A DNA stretch of 64,000 nucleotides from the NCBI RefSeq assembly GCF_014653575.1, contig NZ_BNAQ01000011.1:1-64000 (forward strand). The letters run 5' to 3'. Shown here one piece after another: positions 61,759 to 64,000 of the stretch. Source of the DNA: Sphingomonas glacialis (lineage in GTDB: Bacteria; Pseudomonadota; Alphaproteobacteria; Sphingomonadales; Sphingomonadaceae). Positions within the stretch are counted from its first letter, which is position 1; each line of letters opens with the position of its first letter. Made by a program: the position numbers and the translations under genes. The notes under the pieces are model-generated. The model saw nothing but the letters and a program-made list of their open reading frames with translations, was not told the origin of the DNA and ran no database searches.

Positions 61759-62478
61759 CTAGCAGGCCGGCACGTCATAGACCGCCACCCCCTCCCGCAA
61801 CTCCGGCACGCGGTCGGCAACGTTACCCTCCGGCGTCACGATCGCAGTGCATCCATAGCTCACAAGATTGCCAAACGTGCCGGTCACATCGGACGACGCC
61901 ACCCAGCAGCCTGTTTGGCGCGCGCGGTCGATTAGGTTTGCCAAACTCTTATCCCGCCAGCGATCGGCCGTCTCCGAAGGCAGCATATTGTTCAAAGGAT
62001 AAAGGATCAGTCGCGCGTCTTGGTTGGCGATGCGCTGCGCCGTGCCGGGATGGTTGGCGTCGTTGCAGATATTCACACCGTACCGGACGCCCGACCGCAG
62101 AAACGTTGGGAAGTCGCTGCCGGCGGTCACTCCCGGTTCGTTCGGGTGTGCCTTGGAATATCGGCCTACAACCCGACCCGCCTCGATGATAATCGCGCTG
62201 TTGAATACCTGTCCGTCAACCAGGTCGAAAGCTCCGACCACCAGTGTCGAGTGAAATGCCGCCACCCGCTCGCACAAGGCGGCGACCGCAGAGGCGGCTA
62301 CGCTGGCGCGCGAGCGGATCGTCTCGGGGGCGTATGAATGGCCTAGTAGGAACGCCTCTGGGAAGACGGTCAGACCGATACCTTCGTCGTCCGCCCAGCG
62401 AAGTCGCTGCACGATCGCGTCACCGGCACGGCGCGCGTCATCAGAGAGCTTGGAGCATTGAACGACGGCAATACGCAT
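61759..62478 (-). CDS. Carbon-nitrogen hydrolase (nitrilase superfamily, 239 aa)
   Basis: The Glu-Lys-Cys triad is visible: E41 (VFPEAF), K109 (YSKAHPNE) and C138 (NICNDANHP). The protein hydrolyses an amide, nitrile or N-carbamoyl compound. The ATG at 62476-62478 is preferred over a TTG seven codons earlier. It lies 70 bases upstream of the isochorismatase-like gene. Confidence 0.87.
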   Translation of the reverse strand: MRIAVVQCSKLSDDARRAGDAIVQRLRWADDEGIGLTVFPEAFLLGHSYAPETIRSRASVAASAVAALCERVAAFHSTLVVGAFDLVDGQVFNSAIIIEAGRVVGRYSKAHPNEPGVTAGSDFPTFLRSGVRYGVNICNDANHPGTAQRIANQDARLILYPLNNMLPSETADRWRDKSLANLIDRARQTGCWVASSDVTGTFGNLVSYGCTAIVTPEGNVADRVPELREGVAVYDVPAC

Positions 62479-62610
62479 CAACGGCAGCTTAGCCCCCAAC
62501 CAGCCTTTCCCGAAAGGGATGACATTGCGGGAATGGCCAATCCTGCCGTTTTCGCTCCCTGCCTTTCTCGAAAAATCGGGTAAGAAGGTAGAAGTTTGGA
62601 GGGCCCGGCA

Positions 62611-62922
62611 ATGCTTTTCCTATTGGCGAGTTTGGTTTCGATCTCGGCGCCCTTTACCTATCATCAAGCCCGCGAGCTGGCATTTCAGACCCCCTATGCA
62701 CTCGACGCCAAACGCAGGGGCGCTGACGTTGCCGCTCGAAAGGGCGATTGGGATCATGACGGGTGGACGTTCCGTCTGTTCGCCCGGAATTGTACTTCAC
62801 CATCTTGCCTCGTTGGCTGGGTACATGTGAATCGCGCGACGGGTGCGATCACTGATCCAGTTGCCGAGAAGCCGATAAGCTCGCAGCATCTGACCCTTAT
62901 CGAGGCCAATCTGCGGAGGTGA
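62611..62922 (+). CDS. Hypothetical protein (103 aa)
   Basis: A short signal-like N-terminus (MLFLLASLVSISAP), then a small domain with two Cys residues (FARNCTSPSCLVGWVHVNRATGAITDP). GGAGG lies about nine bases before the ATG. The GAITDPV stretch recalls small PepSY-like or inhibitor domains, but I cannot assign a family. Confidence 0.55.
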   Translation: MLFLLASLVSISAPFTYHQARELAFQTPYALDAKRRGADVAARKGDWDHDGWTFRLFARNCTSPSCLVGWVHVNRATGAITDPVAEKPISSQHLTLIEANLRR

Positions 62923-63049
62923 CGGGGTGTCTTCTGTGCCGCGATTCGGTCGCGAAAGGGGTCCCTTTTGCGACGATAGGAAGCGACCGTACCGGTCATC
63001 ACACTGTGCTATGCCGGCGCACTGATAACGGACACTCGGAGGCAAAGCG

Positions 63050-63490
63050 GTGACGAATTTAGCCCTATTGGTCGTTGGAGTGTTTGCCGCTTTTGCCCCT
63101 AATGTAGGGGCCACCTACCCTGCCGATCGCGGGCCGTTGGATCACATTTGGGTTTTACAAAAATTGCAAAGCGAAAGGGCGATCAAGCGCGGAATGGAGG
63201 TCGCGACGTTGAGGTTCAATCCTGATCACACTGTCACCGGCACCTGGGCATGTAACAGTGTCGGCCCCGGCAAGCTCAAGTGGGCCAGTATTCCTGGGCA
63301 GATGCATGGGAAGCTCGCGACAGACGGAGCAGGTGCTGGGATTATCACCGTGGTCGGGTGCGGTAACGCGCGTATCGTGGCCATAGCGAACCGCTTCTGG
63401 CTGCGGATGGAGACCGTGCGTGAGTGGTTTATTGATCATCGAGGTCTGTCGGTCCGCTTCGCGGACGGGTCTTCCGCTCGTTTCGTATGA
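63050..63490 (+). CDS. META-domain-like secreted protein (146 aa)
   Basis: A signal-like start (LALLVVGVFAAFAPNVGA) precedes ATLRFNPDHTVTGTWACNSVGPGKLKW and ADGAGAGIITVVGCGN, the pattern of META/HslJ domains: strands, a conserved GxxxCN, and a second Cys. The GTG start has GGAGG eight bases upstream. META proteins are often linked to stress or antibiotic tolerance; the exact role is unknown. Confidence 0.6.
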   Translation: MTNLALLVVGVFAAFAPNVGATYPADRGPLDHIWVLQKLQSERAIKRGMEVATLRFNPDHTVTGTWACNSVGPGKLKWASIPGQMHGKLATDGAGAGIITVVGCGNARIVAIANRFWLRMETVREWFIDHRGLSVRFADGSSARFV

Positions 63491-63568
63491 GCCGGGTCGA
63501 ACGGCACCTCTCGCCCCAATTGCGGACAGCGGCCTTGCGTGCTTTATTTTGGGAACAGGGGGATGTGC

Positions 63569-64000
63569 ATGTCAGCGACCGGATTATTGATGCTGCTTTT
63601 GCAAACGCTAGCACCATCTCCTGAACGTGCAGCGCTGATCCAGTTCTCTCGCAGCACATCGTTGATCTATATAACCGAAGAGATCGAAATTCTTGACAAC
63701 GGACGAGATCCAAAGACAAACCAAAGGATCTACGAGACTCATTACAAGTGGTCTAAGAATCAACAGATAAAAAAAGAAGCTCGATTTGATAGTAAGAAGT
63801 GTCCATATGTTAAAATCGTCGTTGACGGTTTGCGCAATCTACAATTGCTTGAAGAGAAAAAGCTTCTAGATAGACCGCCGATGGTGGATGGAAATCATTA
63901 TATTCTCTCTACCCAAAACAGGTATACGAAGAATTTAGATACGATCTATTCTGATATGGGGTCGCCGCTTGCGGAATGGATGGAGGCCGCATTTAAAGGC
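63569..64000 (+). CDS. Partial low-GC gene, cut by the right end
   Basis: An open frame of 144 codons runs to the window end without a stop. Codon use is AT-rich (many AAA, AAT, ATA) unlike its neighbours, which suggests recent acquisition. It begins MSATGLLMLLLQTLAPSPER and continues with charged residues (IYETHYKWSKNQQIKKEARF). AGGGGG lies six bases upstream of the ATG. I recognise no family. Confidence 0.5.
   Translation, partial: MSATGLLMLLLQTLAPSPERAALIQFSRSTSLIYITEEIEILDNGRDPKTNQRIYETHYKWSKNQQIKKEARFDSKKCPYVKIVVDGLRNLQLLEEKKLLDRPPMVDGNHYILSTQNRYTKNLDTIYSDMGSPLAEWMEAAFKG

Noticed and set aside
1..64000. CRISPR arrays, tRNA or rRNA genes, insertion sequences
   Set aside because: No repeat-spacer pattern, no cloverleaf or rRNA signature, and no transposase or terminal inverted repeats were recognised by eye. 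A computed search would be needed to exclude degenerate remnants.

Overview
The window reads as a piece of a large sphingomonad-type (Alphaproteobacteria, Sphingomonadales) plasmid or megaplasmid. It is GC-rich, and it carries plasmid replication and partition genes, a very dense block of metal-resistance genes, and no rRNA, tRNA or recognisable transposase. The host assignment is inference from protein style and gene order.

Region 1 (1-13.3 kb, mostly minus strand) is the plasmid backbone. It holds the N-terminal part of an ArdC-like antirestriction protein, a ParB-like protein, a 1406-residue methyltransferase-helicase of the strawberry-notch/DarB type, an RPA-family initiator (repA) and an RP-C-type initiator (repC). 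Five 16-bp iterons lie at 9896-10040, and two more copies of the same iteron, in opposite orientations, lie upstream of repA. Small regulators and hypotheticals follow (MarR-like, membrane protein, LuxR-HTH with membrane tail). A 670-bp non-coding stretch contains a 22-bp perfect palindrome resembling a parS site.

Region 2 (13.3-29.4 kb) is copper/silver resistance. It contains cusCBAF, a DUF305 protein, copB and copA, a CnrYXH-like triad (anti-sigma, periplasmic metal sensor, ECF sigma factor), divergent copCD, and a P-type copper ATPase with cueR. Four copies of one promoter-like motif (GAGGGGTAG, ten bases, CGCGTATC) sit upstream of the DUF305 gene, copA, the anti-sigma gene and copC. This suggests that the ECF sigma factor controls itself and the cop genes. 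The ATPase gene is broken by a +1 shift in its N-terminal YHS region.

Region 3 (29.4-39.6 kb) is nickel/cobalt/zinc/cadmium resistance, arranged as one long, tightly packed minus-strand operon: RcnA-like exporter, DUF1289, DUF3147, a small protein, czcC, czcB, czcA, a 24-residue ORF, czcD, a ZIP transporter and a Myb/SANT-like mini-protein. A divergent RcnR/CsoR-type repressor gene faces it across a striking G-tract inverted repeat.

Region 4 (39.9-54.6 kb, plus strand) holds a PepSY protein, a two-component system, a tripartite RND pump, a second two-component system, a beta-propeller protein, a PAP2 phosphatase and a TonB-dependent receptor. The two sensor-regulator pairs flank the pump.

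Region 5 (54.6-64 kb) is a looser accessory region with many intergenic gaps: a lipoprotein, methyltransferase, polysaccharide deacetylase, iron-permease-like protein, glycine-zipper protein, SDR, isochorismatase-like hydrolase, carbon-nitrogen hydrolase, META-like protein and a low-GC gene cut by the window end.
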